Positions 42,370-51,870 of a stretch of 61,509 nt of DNA are shown piece by piece. A program made the position numbers and the translations under genes. Origin of the DNA: Prasinococcaceae sp. CCMP 1430 (Eukaryota; Prasinodermophyta; Palmophyllophyceae; Prasinococcales; Prasinococcaceae). The notes under the pieces are model-generated. The model was not told the origin of the DNA. It ran no database searches and saw only the letters and a program-made list of their open reading frames with translations. The stretch covers positions 731,797 through 793,305 of the forward strand of contig RQSC01000028.1 of assembly GCA_013416795.1 (NCBI GenBank), given 5' to 3'. Position 1 is the first letter of the stretch. Each line of letters starts with the position of its first letter.

Positions 42370-45300
42370 GTGGCGGTGGCGGCGGGGGCTGGCAGCGGTG
42401 CGCGCGCGCCGGCGGCCGCAGCGCGATCGGCGCGCCGCAGGACGAGGGTGGCCGAGGACGATGACTACGGGGCGGACGTCCGGGTCGAGCTTGGCCAAGG
42501 GGGCGATGACGAGGAGGATGAGGACGAGGAGGGGGAGGAGGAGGAGGAGGAGGGGGAGGACTACGAGTATGAGGAGGAGGAGTACGAGGAGGAGGAGGAA
42601 CGCGCCAAGCCCAAGCGCAAGCGAGACAGGACGGCCGAGCTCCTCAGGCGCAAACAGAAGCGCGCGCAAGCGCGCGCGGAGGCGGCCGTGCAGGTGGTGA
42701 AGCCGCTGATTACTGCCGACGAGGCCTTGGCGAGGTTCCGCCGGGCGCTCAAGGGCGAGCCGATCGATGGCGACGAGCGCGGTGACAAAGTTGCCGGCGG
42801 TGGCAGTGGCGCGGATGCGGGTGCTGTAGTGCCCGGCAGTGGTGCCGACGCGGATGGCGGCGAGGGCGGCGATGCGAACGCCGTGGGTGGTGATGCGCCC
42901 GCAGCTCCTGGGAGCGGCGCCGTGGGGGCAGACACGCCGCGCGGAGCTGCAGGCGATGCGGAAGGGACAAGCTCCGGTGCTGACAGTGGTACCGGCGGTG
43001 GTCCGACCGTCGACGCTGCGGCGCTGCCAGCGCTGGCGCACGCGTTCGTAGTGCTGCGCGCTTTCTCGTGGCAGCTGCGCCTGAGCGCTTTCACCTTCCG
43101 CGACTTCTGCTGCGCGATGGCGCAGAAGCGTCACACGCCCCTGCTGGACGAGGTTCACGTGTGCGTGCTGCTGGCCCTCATCGCCGACGAAACAACAGCA
43201 GAGCGCGCAACCTGGCCTTACGACATCGCCAAGCTCGACAACATTACATGGCCCACGTATATGTGGTACTATTTGTCGACATTCGGCGAGGGCCTTCAGA
43301 CGAGCGGGGTATCCATCAGGGACACGCTGCCAGCGGACGAGGAGGTGCCAGTTCCCGGGCGGCGGCTGCCAGCGAGCTTGCTGCCGAAGGCTGCGCACAC
43401 ACCGAAAAAGGCCAGGGGCAAAGCGGCGGCGAAGGAGTCCGCACCTCCAACTGTCGAGCGCCTCAGCCGCGAAGAGCGCACGCGCCAACGCGCCGAAGCA
43501 CGCGAGCGCGAGGCGCGTGAGGCGGCCGAGGCAAGTGTGCCGCTGGCGGAAGCACAGGCACCGGCTGTCGCTGCTAGCTCGATGGAACGCGCACAGACCG
43601 AGCCGCCCATCATCGCCGCCTTCGCCGCCACCGGGTGGGCCGGCAGCGCTGGCGCGCCCGTTTGCGGCAACGGGTCCAGCTCGGACGCCGATGAGGATCG
43701 GGAGGACGTGCGCGTGAGCACCACGAGCGTTGCGTTTGACGTGGCCCCGAAGCGGCGAAAGCCTGGCAGCTGCCCGTGGCGCTGGGAGCGGCCAGCCGGC
43801 CCTGGCAGGCAGCGCGAAATGGTCGAATACTGCACGCTATCCGCGAAGGTCAAGGCAGGGCTCCTTGTGCGGCTGTGCGACGAGCTGATCGAGACGAGCA
43901 ACATTCGGACCGAGCTGGAGCGGCGCGAGGTCTTGCAAGGAGACTGGGGCACCGAGAGGCGGTGGCAGAAGGGCGCCGCTGCCGTGGCCCTCGGGAACGG
44001 CGATCACAACTACGACGCCTGCGTCCTCTGCGGCGGCGGAGGCAATCTGGTGTGCTGCGAGGGGTGTCCGGCTGCATTCCACATGAAGTGTGCCGGCCTG
44101 AGTCACTGGGACTTGCGGCGCGACGACTGGACGTGCAGCGAGTGTAGCTTGTACGGCCATGGGTCGGGAAAAGCATGGCGCGGGCCGCGCCTGCCGACGT
44201 TGTATGGTCGTGCCAGCGGCGGACTGCCGGCGTGGCGGGCTCCCGGCTGCCTATTCGTCGCGGCGTCGCACCCTCGGCGGAACGAAGCGCCGGCCATGCT
44301 GGCGTTTGCTGATGCAGCGGAGCCGCTGGCTGCGCAGGCGCTGGGGCTTCCTGAGATCGGGCGCGAGCACGCTCATCCTGCTCCTCAGTCCTCGCCGGCG
44401 AAGACGAAGACGCCGGTATGCAACATGGCTGTTCTTGCCCAGGCTAGCGTTAGCGAGATCGGCGGCCTGCCACTGGCTGGCGCTGAGGAGTACACGAATA
44501 CTTACCGCAACGCATGGTGGTACGTGAGCGCCCACATGACCACTGGCCAGCGCGGAAAACAGCCAGACAAAGGCCGCTTCGCAATTTCGAAGTTTTCGTG
44601 GCCCAACAAGATTGCAGGCGCGACGGGCCGCGCTGGTGCGGCGGTTGCGCTACTACTCAAGCCCGGCCAACCGCTGCAGCGACTAATTCTTTACGTCTGC
44701 AACGCCGCTACTGAGCTGAGCGGACTGTTGGGGGAGAAATGGGAGACGCACGAGTACAAAGACGCGTTCAACCGCCGCGTGCGTGCTGCGACGACCATGC
44801 AGGAGGTCAAGGACGCGCTACTCGAGCTCGAGGCCGCGCTGCAGGACAAGGCTGTGATCGGGGCGTGGAGGCAACCTGAGGTCGATCCCTCGCTTGGGAA
44901 GGGTGTCATTCGCTCCGGCTCTGCCACTCTCACAGGCTCTGGAAAAGTGCAGGAGCAAATGCTGCCTGCAAGGCTGCTCAAGGATATTCCGGACAGGCGT
45001 CGTGTGCCAACAGAGGCGCGTCCAGCGCCACAAACGCCCGGCCACGTCGATGGCGCTGATCATGCTAAGATGGATGATGCTGAAGGGCCATTGCCCGCGG
45101 ACGTCACTACCTCTGCGAAAGTCGAGGACAGTGGCGCTGCCGGCGAGGTCGGAGCTATGCCAGGACCGTCGCTACCGCCAGTACCTTCACCTGCTACAAG
45201 CACGCAACGGCCGGGACGAACACCGTCGCAGGAGCCCGTTGGCACGCAATTGCATACGCCTGCACGGACTTCGCAGACAGGAAGGAGGGTGGAGGCTGCC

Positions 45301-48300
45301 ACTCCGGTCGAGGGAGACGAGCGCAACGAAACATACCTGCCGAGCGTCTCTCGACCAGTCGTAGGCGCCACGGCGGACGGCGCGCCCGTGATCGCCGCGC
45401 TGGCTGCTGTTGGTCCCGTGCGTGAGCAGGCGCCGCCCTCGTGGGGTGGCGCAAACGAGAAGCTTCCCTACACCGCTGAGCGCGTGCAGGAGATGCGCGA
45501 GGATCTGTGCGCCTACCTCCGGACGCTGAGGCCTGCAGATGCCACCCTTATCACCCGCGAGATCAGCCGCGATTTTCTGGTGATCTTGGGTGTGACAAAG
45601 CCCTCATGGAAGCGGGACACGGTGGTCGAGCAGCTGTCGACCATCATCCGAGCCGCTCGCGTGGGCAAGAGCCCGGTGGTTTCGGCCGCGGAAATATATC
45701 CGGACGCTCACGACGTGGGGTCGCCCATGAATGACCTTGCCCGCGTGCGCTACATGCGAACGGCCCGCAATGTGCAGCCGACGCGCCCAGGTCGCAGCCG
45801 CAGAGACTCTCAGTCGCCTGCGGGGTCGTACATTGGGGCTCGAGGATATGTGTGCAAAACCAAGCCGCGCGGTCCGCATGCGCAGAATTGGATCGACGAG
45901 TCGAGTATCCTCGATGACAGCGCCAAACGCTCGCGCAGGCAGACGCAGCCGTCGGATGTCGCAACCGCGGCGCCGTCCAAGCCCACTCCCGCCAAGCGCG
46001 GGCGGGGTCGTCCGCGCAAGAATCCTAGTGCAGAGATCGATGGACAGTCTCTGACTGTTCGGAGAGGGCCTGGGCGACCCAGGAAGAGCGATTCTGCTCC
46101 CATAGTCATCACCGCGGACGGCACGCTGCAGGGCGTGGCGAAAGCGAAAGAGAGTGGGGGGAGCGACGCGGAGGCTGAGGAGGACGTGGACCCCGTGCAG
46201 GAGGGCTACCTTTCTCGTCGGCGCATGGTGGCATTCTGGTGGGCGGGAAGCTGGGTACACCGCCAGGCGAGCGGCACGCACCACCTGCCCGTGTCGATGG
46301 CGCGTAAGGCGGCTCGACAGGGTGGCGTGAAACCCATCGCCGGTGTGATGTACAAACGCAAGGGCGGCATTCGGCCGCAGCGGGTAGCGTGGCGCGCACG
46401 CGTGCAGGAGTCGCGCACTTGGGCGCAGCTGGCGGGCGCGGTGAGGCGGTTTGACGAGGTTGTGCGCTGGGCTGATGTCCGCACGCCCCCGGGTCAGAGC
46501 AATTCGTGCCCGCTGCTCGACCGAAAGGCCGCGCCGCCAGGGGAGAAGGGGTACATGTACATGGTTCGCGTGCTGAAGGAAGTGAAAAAGCGGGACTCCT
46601 CTCGGCCGATCGCGGACACGACGACGGTGCAGGAGGCCTCAGGTGTTGAGGTGGCGGCGGTGGCGGCAGCAGCCGATGCGAAAGGCAAGGCACCTGCGAG
46701 CGCGGGCGACATGGACATCGACGAGCAGACAGGGATGCAAGCCTCGCACGCGTGGGTGCACGAAAGCGTTCTCCCGCTGTGGCAGATACGCGTGTATGAG
46801 GAGCGCGCGCGCGCTGCTGCTGGCTCGGGCACCCGCGAGCCGGTCGCTCTGTACGACCTGACTCCGGGGCTCGTTGGGCTTGGCGTTGAGATCCACACAC
46901 CGCCCGGCGACAACTGGGCGGTCGCGCAGGTGGGCCGAGTCGACGACGATGGGTCCCTCCTGCTCGACTTCCACACTGGCGGCAGCGAGGTGGTTTCCGC
47001 TGCCGACGTGCGTTCGCTCATTGAGGGCGAGGCGCTGACATTCCGCAAGGGTCGCTCGGCTGCGACGTGCCGCTATCGCATCCACAAGATGGAGAAGAGG
47101 CACAAGGAGGCCAAGCGGCTTGCTGCCGAGAAGCTTGCAAAGCAAAAAGTGGAGGCGGCCAAGCGCACAGTGGTGCCAGCCATCCCAGAGTGTGTGTCGA
47201 AGGAGGCCATCGTGAAGCTGCTTGGGAGCCTCAAGTCAATCGATTTGGCAGAGGCCGAGGCGACCACGGGCGACGCAAGCAAAGGGCGCGTCGCTCTGCA
47301 GGTGCTTGAGGTGGAACCCAGGAGCCAGAGTGCCACGACGCTCAATCAGCTCTGCGCCGAGGCCTGCGAAAAGGCGGGCGTGCCAGCCCCGCCTGCCTTC
47401 TCAATCGAGGCTCTCGACGCGCGCAAGCTCGAGATCCAGCAGGCCGTTGACCGCGCCATGGCGCGGCGGCGGCGCGCGCCCGAGTTCACCGAGGAGGGTG
47501 TGCTCGTCCCATTCGACAACCCCGAGCCCGAGGAGGAGGACGACTACGCCGAAGAGGACTTCGAGGAAGAGCTCGAAAAGCCCAAACGCAAGCGTCACAG
47601 GTCGAGCGCCAGGGGTTACGAGGAGTACGCTGAGGACATGTCTCTCGACCCCGACGAATTCGCGCCCCCTGACCCGGACGAGTTCACCGAGGAGAGCCAG
47701 CGCACGGCCAAGGCGCTGCTTGGTGAGCTCCGAGACCTTGAGGACGCCGATGGGCGCAAAATATTCAAGCTCTTCGAGCGCCTGCCAACCAGCAAGCAGC
47801 TACCCATCTATTACCGCACCATCGCCCGCCCGATTGATTATCATTCTATTGTTGCCGGCATTCGCTCCGCGGCGTACGGGGCCATCTCTGAGTACGTGGC
47901 TGACGTGGAGACCATGTGGGCCAACTGCATGGTCTTTAATGCCGAAGGCTCGGGCCTTTTCGAGGATGCCGTATTCCTTCGCGATCACTTCCGCCAGCGG
48001 CTGGCGGAGTACTTCCCGCACGTCGATCCAGCAGTGTGCCTGGGCAGGGTACTCGACCTGTACGTGGACCCCCCCAAGGCGATCGTTGCCGCCTCGAAAG
48101 AGCCTCCGGCCGATCAGCCCAAGCCCAAGCCGAAGCCGAAGTTGATGGCGGCGCAGGCGTCTAATAAGCGAGGGCGTGGACCTGGTGGCGAGCCCGCGCC
48201 CAAGAAGTCACGCTCTGGCGCTCGGAGGTCAGGGAAGCGCAAACCCCGCCTCAGTGTTGCGGACCCGTCGGGCGCGGCGACGGGAGGAAAAGGCGAGGGG

Positions 48301-49485
48301 AAGCTACCGGCTCCCGTGGCCGTCCCTACGGTCTCTGAGCTTTGCGGGGAGATCATGGGCGACCTGCGCGAGACCATGAGCAACGGGCGCCTTGTTGCTG
48401 AGCTCTTCATAAAGCTCCCTACGAAGCGCGAGTTTCCGGCGTACTACAACGTCATTGCCCAACCTATGGACTTTGTTGTCATCGACAAGCGCATCAAGAA
48501 GGGCGAGTACGCCACGCTGCAGGACCTTGAGTCCGACGTCTCGCTCATGTTCGACAACGCGCAGACTTTCAACCAGGATGGTTCCGAGATATACAAAGAT
48601 GCGACAAAGCTTCGGCGACGATTCGCGTCCCTGCTCGAGGGCGCCACCACCAAGCTCGCGGCGGCTGAGAAGGCCGCCGCGTCGGTTTCTTCGCACGGCG
48701 CCAGGCTGCGCGCTCTGCTCGAACCGCTTGCGAAGGCAGCCGTCGGGCGCAAGGTCCAAGTCTACTGGGAGGAGGACGGAACATGGTACGAGGCCGAAAT
48801 CGTGGCCGCTCGACCCAGCAAAGGTGAGTGGGACCTCTCGTACCCTCTCGACGGAGACGCGGAGACCCTGGACGCAAACTCGCCAGAGTGCCCCCAGGTG
48901 CGGCTGATCGAGCTGCCGTCAGGGGGCGCATCGCTCATTGGGCACCTCGGGCTGGACCCGATGTCGTCAGCGGTCGGCGCCAAGGTCGAGGTCATGTACA
49001 CTGACGACGACAGCTGGTACGAGGCGACGGTGGAAAGCGGTAGCAAGAATGGCATCGTGGTGGTGTACGAGTACGACGGCTCCAAAGAGAAGCTCACGCT
49101 GAAAGACGCCGAGCGCGTACGTCTGGTGCGCGCTCCGTCGCGCGCTGGCAAGACGCCGTCGGCGGCGCGGCGCGCGAAAGAGCCGGCCGTCCACGCGAGC
49201 GAATTGCCGCCCGGCGCGAAGGCCCTGCACGACTTGATCAAGACGTACGGCAAGGCCCGCCTGGTTGGCTCCACCGTCGAAGTCGAGTGGGACGATGACG
49301 AGTGGTACGAGGGCGTCGTGCTCTTCGTCGAGGGTTCGAACACACGCGCCGTCATGAGCGTTGAGTATGAGGACGCCACACGCGAGGAGCTCAGGGTCTC
49401 AGATCCGAAGTGCCGCAAGGTCCGAGTCGGCGCAGAGGAAAAGCAGCGGCTCAACGAGCTCAAACAGCAGCAGGTCGGCGGCTGA
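42370..49485 (+). CDS. Large chromatin reader: DDT-PHD-AT-hook-2x bromodomain-3x Tudor
   Basis: One open exon of ~2371 codons. An acidic N terminus is followed by a DDT domain (~217-320, FVVLRAFSWQLRLSAFTFRD), a C4HC3 PHD finger (~546-594, CVLCGGGGNLVCCEGCPAAF), AT-hooks KRGRGRPRK and RRGPGRPRK (~1207-1240), bromodomains at ~1777-1880 and ~1987-2087 (YYNVIAQPMDF), and three Tudor/agenet-like modules (~2122-2357, VYWEEDGTWYEAEIV type). DDT plus PHD suggests an ISWI/BAZ- or plant PTM-like remodeler partner reading acetyl- and methyl-histones. It has no in-frame ATG near its 5' end: the frame has a stop at 42346 and begins without Met, so a first exon is missing or a frameshift exists. It is intronless, unlike its neighbours, and lies inside the split TrpF. 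Confidence 0.85.
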   Translation: MAVAAGAGSGARAPAAAARSARRRTRVAEDDDYGADVRVELGQGGDDEEDEDEEGEEEEEEGEDYEYEEEEYEEEEERAKPKRKRDRTAELLRRKQKRAQARAEAAVQVVKPLITADEALARFRRALKGEPIDGDERGDKVAGGGSGADAGAVVPGSGADADGGEGGDANAVGGDAPAAPGSGAVGADTPRGAAGDAEGTSSGADSGTGGGPTVDAAALPALAHAFVVLRAFSWQLRLSAFTFRDFCCAMAQKRHTPLLDEVHVCVLLALIADETTAERATWPYDIAKLDNITWPTYMWYYLSTFGEGLQTSGVSIRDTLPADEEVPVPGRRLPASLLPKAAHTPKKARGKAAAKESAPPTVERLSREERTRQRAEAREREAREAAEASVPLAEAQAPAVAASSMERAQTEPPIIAAFAATGWAGSAGAPVCGNGSSSDADEDREDVRVSTTSVAFDVAPKRRKPGSCPWRWERPAGPGRQREMVEYCTLSAKVKAGLLVRLCDELIETSNIRTELERREVLQGDWGTERRWQKGAAAVALGNGDHNYDACVLCGGGGNLVCCEGCPAAFHMKCAGLSHWDLRRDDWTCSECSLYGHGSGKAWRGPRLPTLYGRASGGLPAWRAPGCLFVAASHPRRNEAPAMLAFADAAEPLAAQALGLPEIGREHAHPAPQSSPAKTKTPVCNMAVLAQASVSEIGGLPLAGAEEYTNTYRNAWWYVSAHMTTGQRGKQPDKGRFAISKFSWPNKIAGATGRAGAAVALLLKPGQPLQRLILYVCNAATELSGLLGEKWETHEYKDAFNRRVRAATTMQEVKDALLELEAALQDKAVIGAWRQPEVDPSLGKGVIRSGSATLTGSGKVQEQMLPARLLKDIPDRRRVPTEARPAPQTPGHVDGADHAKMDDAEGPLPADVTTSAKVEDSGAAGEVGAMPGPSLPPVPSPATSTQRPGRTPSQEPVGTQLHTPARTSQTGRRVEAATPVEGDERNETYLPSVSRPVVGATADGAPVIAALAAVGPVREQAPPSWGGANEKLPYTAERVQEMREDLCAYLRTLRPADATLITREISRDFLVILGVTKPSWKRDTVVEQLSTIIRAARVGKSPVVSAAEIYPDAHDVGSPMNDLARVRYMRTARNVQPTRPGRSRRDSQSPAGSYIGARGYVCKTKPRGPHAQNWIDESSILDDSAKRSRRQTQPSDVATAAPSKPTPAKRGRGRPRKNPSAEIDGQSLTVRRGPGRPRKSDSAPIVITADGTLQGVAKAKESGGSDAEAEEDVDPVQEGYLSRRRMVAFWWAGSWVHRQASGTHHLPVSMARKAARQGGVKPIAGVMYKRKGGIRPQRVAWRARVQESRTWAQLAGAVRRFDEVVRWADVRTPPGQSNSCPLLDRKAAPPGEKGYMYMVRVLKEVKKRDSSRPIADTTTVQEASGVEVAAVAAAADAKGKAPASAGDMDIDEQTGMQASHAWVHESVLPLWQIRVYEERARAAAGSGTREPVALYDLTPGLVGLGVEIHTPPGDNWAVAQVGRVDDDGSLLLDFHTGGSEVVSAADVRSLIEGEALTFRKGRSAATCRYRIHKMEKRHKEAKRLAAEKLAKQKVEAAKRTVVPAIPECVSKEAIVKLLGSLKSIDLAEAEATTGDASKGRVALQVLEVEPRSQSATTLNQLCAEACEKAGVPAPPAFSIEALDARKLEIQQAVDRAMARRRRAPEFTEEGVLVPFDNPEPEEEDDYAEEDFEEELEKPKRKRHRSSARGYEEYAEDMSLDPDEFAPPDPDEFTEESQRTAKALLGELRDLEDADGRKIFKLFERLPTSKQLPIYYRTIARPIDYHSIVAGIRSAAYGAISEYVADVETMWANCMVFNAEGSGLFEDAVFLRDHFRQRLAEYFPHVDPAVCLGRVLDLYVDPPKAIVAASKEPPADQPKPKPKPKLMAAQASNKRGRGPGGEPAPKKSRSGARRSGKRKPRLSVADPSGAATGGKGEGKLPAPVAVPTVSELCGEIMGDLRETMSNGRLVAELFIKLPTKREFPAYYNVIAQPMDFVVIDKRIKKGEYATLQDLESDVSLMFDNAQTFNQDGSEIYKDATKLRRRFASLLEGATTKLAAAEKAAASVSSHGARLRALLEPLAKAAVGRKVQVYWEEDGTWYEAEIVAARPSKGEWDLSYPLDGDAETLDANSPECPQVRLIELPSGGASLIGHLGLDPMSSAVGAKVEVMYTDDDSWYEATVESGSKNGIVVVYEYDGSKEKLTLKDAERVRLVRAPSRAGKTPSAARRAKEPAVHASELPPGAKALHDLIKTYGKARLVGSTVEVEWDDDEWYEGVVLFVEGSNTRAVMSVEYEDATREELRVSDPKCRKVRVGAEEKQRLNELKQQQVGG

Positions 49486-49903
49486 GGTGTGCACCGGGTC
49501 GCTGTGCGAGGAGGCTCGGGACTCAGGAGGCAAAGCGGGGCGATGCGGAGGAGGAGGAGTCGCCCGCGCGGAGCGATATGTGTGGCAGTGCAGGCGCGCT
49601 CGCTGCGACCGCTGTGTAATGAAGCAAAAGCGCAAGCGGTCGCCATCATTTTGGATTGAATGCGAGGCCACGGAAGTAGAAGAGCGTTGGGCCGAAAAAA
49701 CACGAGCACTCAACTCGGTGCCGCAGGGAGGCGAATTTTAGCGCAAAAAATCGAGACGTGCGTTGGAGGCGTGGGGACCGCCAGCGCTGCGTGCGGGGGC
49801 CACTGTGAGTGGCGCCGGCGGGCTGCGCCCGCCGGCACCCCGCCCCCCGCCCCCGCACTTTTCCCCTGAGCGCGCGTCCGCCCAGACTGGGCGCGATGAG
49901 AGG
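49486..49903. other. 3' flank of the chromatin gene, no further gene
   Basis: Likely the 3' UTR and the right part of the segment separating the two TrpF halves. A Pro/Gly-rich stretch near 49815-49860 has no recognisable coding sense. Confidence 0.4.
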
Positions 49904-49926
49904 CGGCGACGGCGCGCGCGCCGCGC
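49904..49926 (+). repeat. 23-bp direct repeat, right copy at the TrpF break
   Basis: Right copy of the repeat at 41819-41841 (21/23 identical). The two flank about 8.06 kb. It could be a long target-site duplication, a recombination microhomology, or conserved coding bases at a natural splice boundary. Confidence 0.75.
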
Positions 49927-50562
49927 TCGGCGACCTGCTCGCGTCGCGCTCGCGCGGCGAGCACGCGCTCGACCTCATCTTCGTCGCGTCGGTGCGTGAA
50001 GACGGCAGCGTTGCCACCGCAATGCCGTCCGACGCACACGCGGCCGAGCTCGAGTACCTGCTCGTCGACGGCGTCAACCCGGGCTCGGGGGAGGCCTTCG
50101 ACTGGGACGCATTCGAGGTGCGATGACGGGGCCCTGAGGGGGAGCCCATGCCGTCGCGCGCGCGCGCTCGCACACACACGTTGCGCGCGCTCGCGCACAC
50201 ACGTTGCGTGTCTGCGTGGCGGCGTGCATGGTGTGTGCGTGCGTGTGAGCGCGCGCGCGAACACGCACTGCAGCTGCGAACCTGGCGCGCCTGTGCGCAG
50301 CGCGCGTCGTTCCCTGCCGATCAGCAGCGTCGCAGGCGCTGACACACCACAGGCGCCGCCGGCCGCCGGGATGACGCGCACGGGCTGGCTGCTCGCGGGC
50401 GGCCTCGATCCGGACAACGTTCGTGCGGCGGTGTGCGCGGCCGCGCCGTCGGGCGTTGACGTCGCGAGTGGCACCGCGGACGCGTCTGGCGTCGCCAAGG
50501 ACCACGCCAAGGTGGCAGCGTTTGTGGCCAACGCGCGCATGGCGGCGACCGAGTGCTGCTAG
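49904..50562 (+). CDS. Phosphoribosylanthranilate isomerase, C-terminal half
   Basis: Exons 49904-50117 and 50353-50562 (donor GTGCGA; acceptor CCACAG with GCTGACAC). GDGARAALGDLL continues the HGDG strand of the N-terminal half. LIFVASVREDG and YLLVDGVNPGSGEAFDWDAF match the TrpF VDxxxxGGTG(xx)FDW region. GWLLAGGLDPDNVRAAV, then GVDVASGTADASGVAKD, is the phosphate-binding end of the barrel. Together with 41452-41850 it makes a complete TrpF of normal length. The ATG at 49896 is probably not a true start because half the barrel would be missing. Confidence 0.8.
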
Positions 50563-50838
50563 CAAGCGCGCCCGCGTGCCACGCTGTACCTATATGTTGT
50601 CTACGCACGTGTGGTGGCTCTCACGCCGACGCGCGTGCGTGTGGCTGCGCCCTCAGTGTAGCCTACACGCAGCGGCAGCCCCGACCCTGTGCACTCCGAG
50701 AGCACACTCCTATGTGTGCGCGTGTGTCCGCGCGCGGGCTAGCGCGCGAGCGAAACGGAGTGGTGTTCGTGACGTAGGCGCGCCCCCGCGGCGCCACACG
50801 CGGCCCCGCGCGCGCGCGTGCGCGCTGTAGGCACACTC
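50563..50838. other. Short intergenic region
   Basis: The gap between TrpF and the small conserved gene; GTGTGCGC-rich, nothing recognised. Confidence 0.4.
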
Positions 50839-51476
50839 ATGTCCGATAACAAGGCTGTCGATGGAGCGATTGTCGACAACCCCGCCCCCGCGGGCGACGA
50901 CTCCCCGCCGCTGCTCGGCCTGCCCCCGCCGCGCGCGCCCGCAGCCGGCGCCGGCGGGCGCGCAGGACAGTCACTCGACTTGTCGTCGGGCGAGGCCAGG
51001 GTGGAGCTCGCTCACCTCGGCCCTATGCTCCTCAATGACGATGGAAGGTACGCCGCGGAATTCCAGCGTCTGTGCTCGCCCGTGCGCCCGCGCGAGCGCG
51101 CCTGCGCTGGCGAGTGCACCCGCGCTCACCAGCAGCCGCCACCGCCCTCGCCGACAAACGCCCGCGTTCGCACCCGCGTGCACACACACATGCGCTCATG
51201 CGCACGCACACACGCGCACGCGCACACGTATGCACACGCGCGCCCGCATGCATGGGCGTTTACGCGCGTGCGCGAAGCGTGAGCCGCATTGCCAACTGGC
51301 AGCAGATGACCGCCAAGGAGCAGGAGGTTGCGGCGCGCAGGGTCGCTGAGCGCAACGAGCGCCGGCGCGCGCAGCTGCTCGCCGTTGAGGAGCGCGAGAA
51401 GCTCGCGCGCCAGGTGGACGAGGCCGCGCAGCTCGGCCTGGAGAGCATACAAAGATTCGCTGGCGACCTCGACTAG
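50839..51476 (+). CDS. Small conserved eukaryotic protein (plant Fb15-like), coiled coil
   Basis: Exons 50839-51047 and 51278-51476 (135 aa; donor GTACGC). A Pro/Ala-rich N terminus is followed by LSSGEARVELAHLGPMLLND, then DGSVSRIANWQQMTAKEQEV, a block shared with small plant proteins that read LGP(I/V)VVN(S/T)DGTLSRI(S/E)NW..MT..E. The join AG|C across the intron makes the conserved DGSVSRI, which fixes the splice site. A basic helix (RRVAERNERRRAQLLAVEER) then ends in QRFAGDLD. The function of the family is not established; no membrane segment or signal. Confidence 0.75.
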
Positions 51477-51870
51477 CGAGAGCCGCCCGCGCGGCCCACC
51501 GCTGGCCGCGCCCGCGAGGTCCTTTGCGGTCGCGCCGCCGGCGCTCGCGACCGCGATGGCCACGCACTGCTCAGCGCTGCCCCCACAGCGTCCTAGCTAG
51601 CTAGAGACAACGCTCTCCTCACTACAGTACCTCAAACACTCCGAGATATGCAATACAGTAGACACACACACGCACATACATCGTCTCCTCACCGTGCGTG
51701 GCGCCAGCCTGACGGTGTGTGTTGGGGGTGAGGAGGGGTGAGGAGGGGTGGGGGGGTGGGGGTAGGAGGGGGCCGCACGCCGCCCGCCCGCTCGCCTGCC
51801 CGCCCGCCCGTCGCCACGCCCGTCCGCGCGCTCCCACTAGTGCCTCCTCGTAATAATCAATGTCGTACAA
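51477..51870. other. Convergent intergenic region with G-rich repeat
   Basis: It lies between the small gene (+) and the giant gene (-). CTAGCTAGCTAGAG at 51594-51607 and a GGTGAGGAGGGGTGAGGAGG tandem near 51726-51770. No gene is seen. Confidence 0.5.

Noticed and set aside
41980-43488. 502-codon minus-strand ORF over the chromatin gene start
   Set aside because: Antisense shadow; the plus frame carries a DDT domain and extends 7 kb.
49895-50126. A new small gene starting MRGGDGARAAL
   Set aside because: It is the middle of TrpF: the following exon carries the TrpF C terminus and the N-terminal half lies at 41452.
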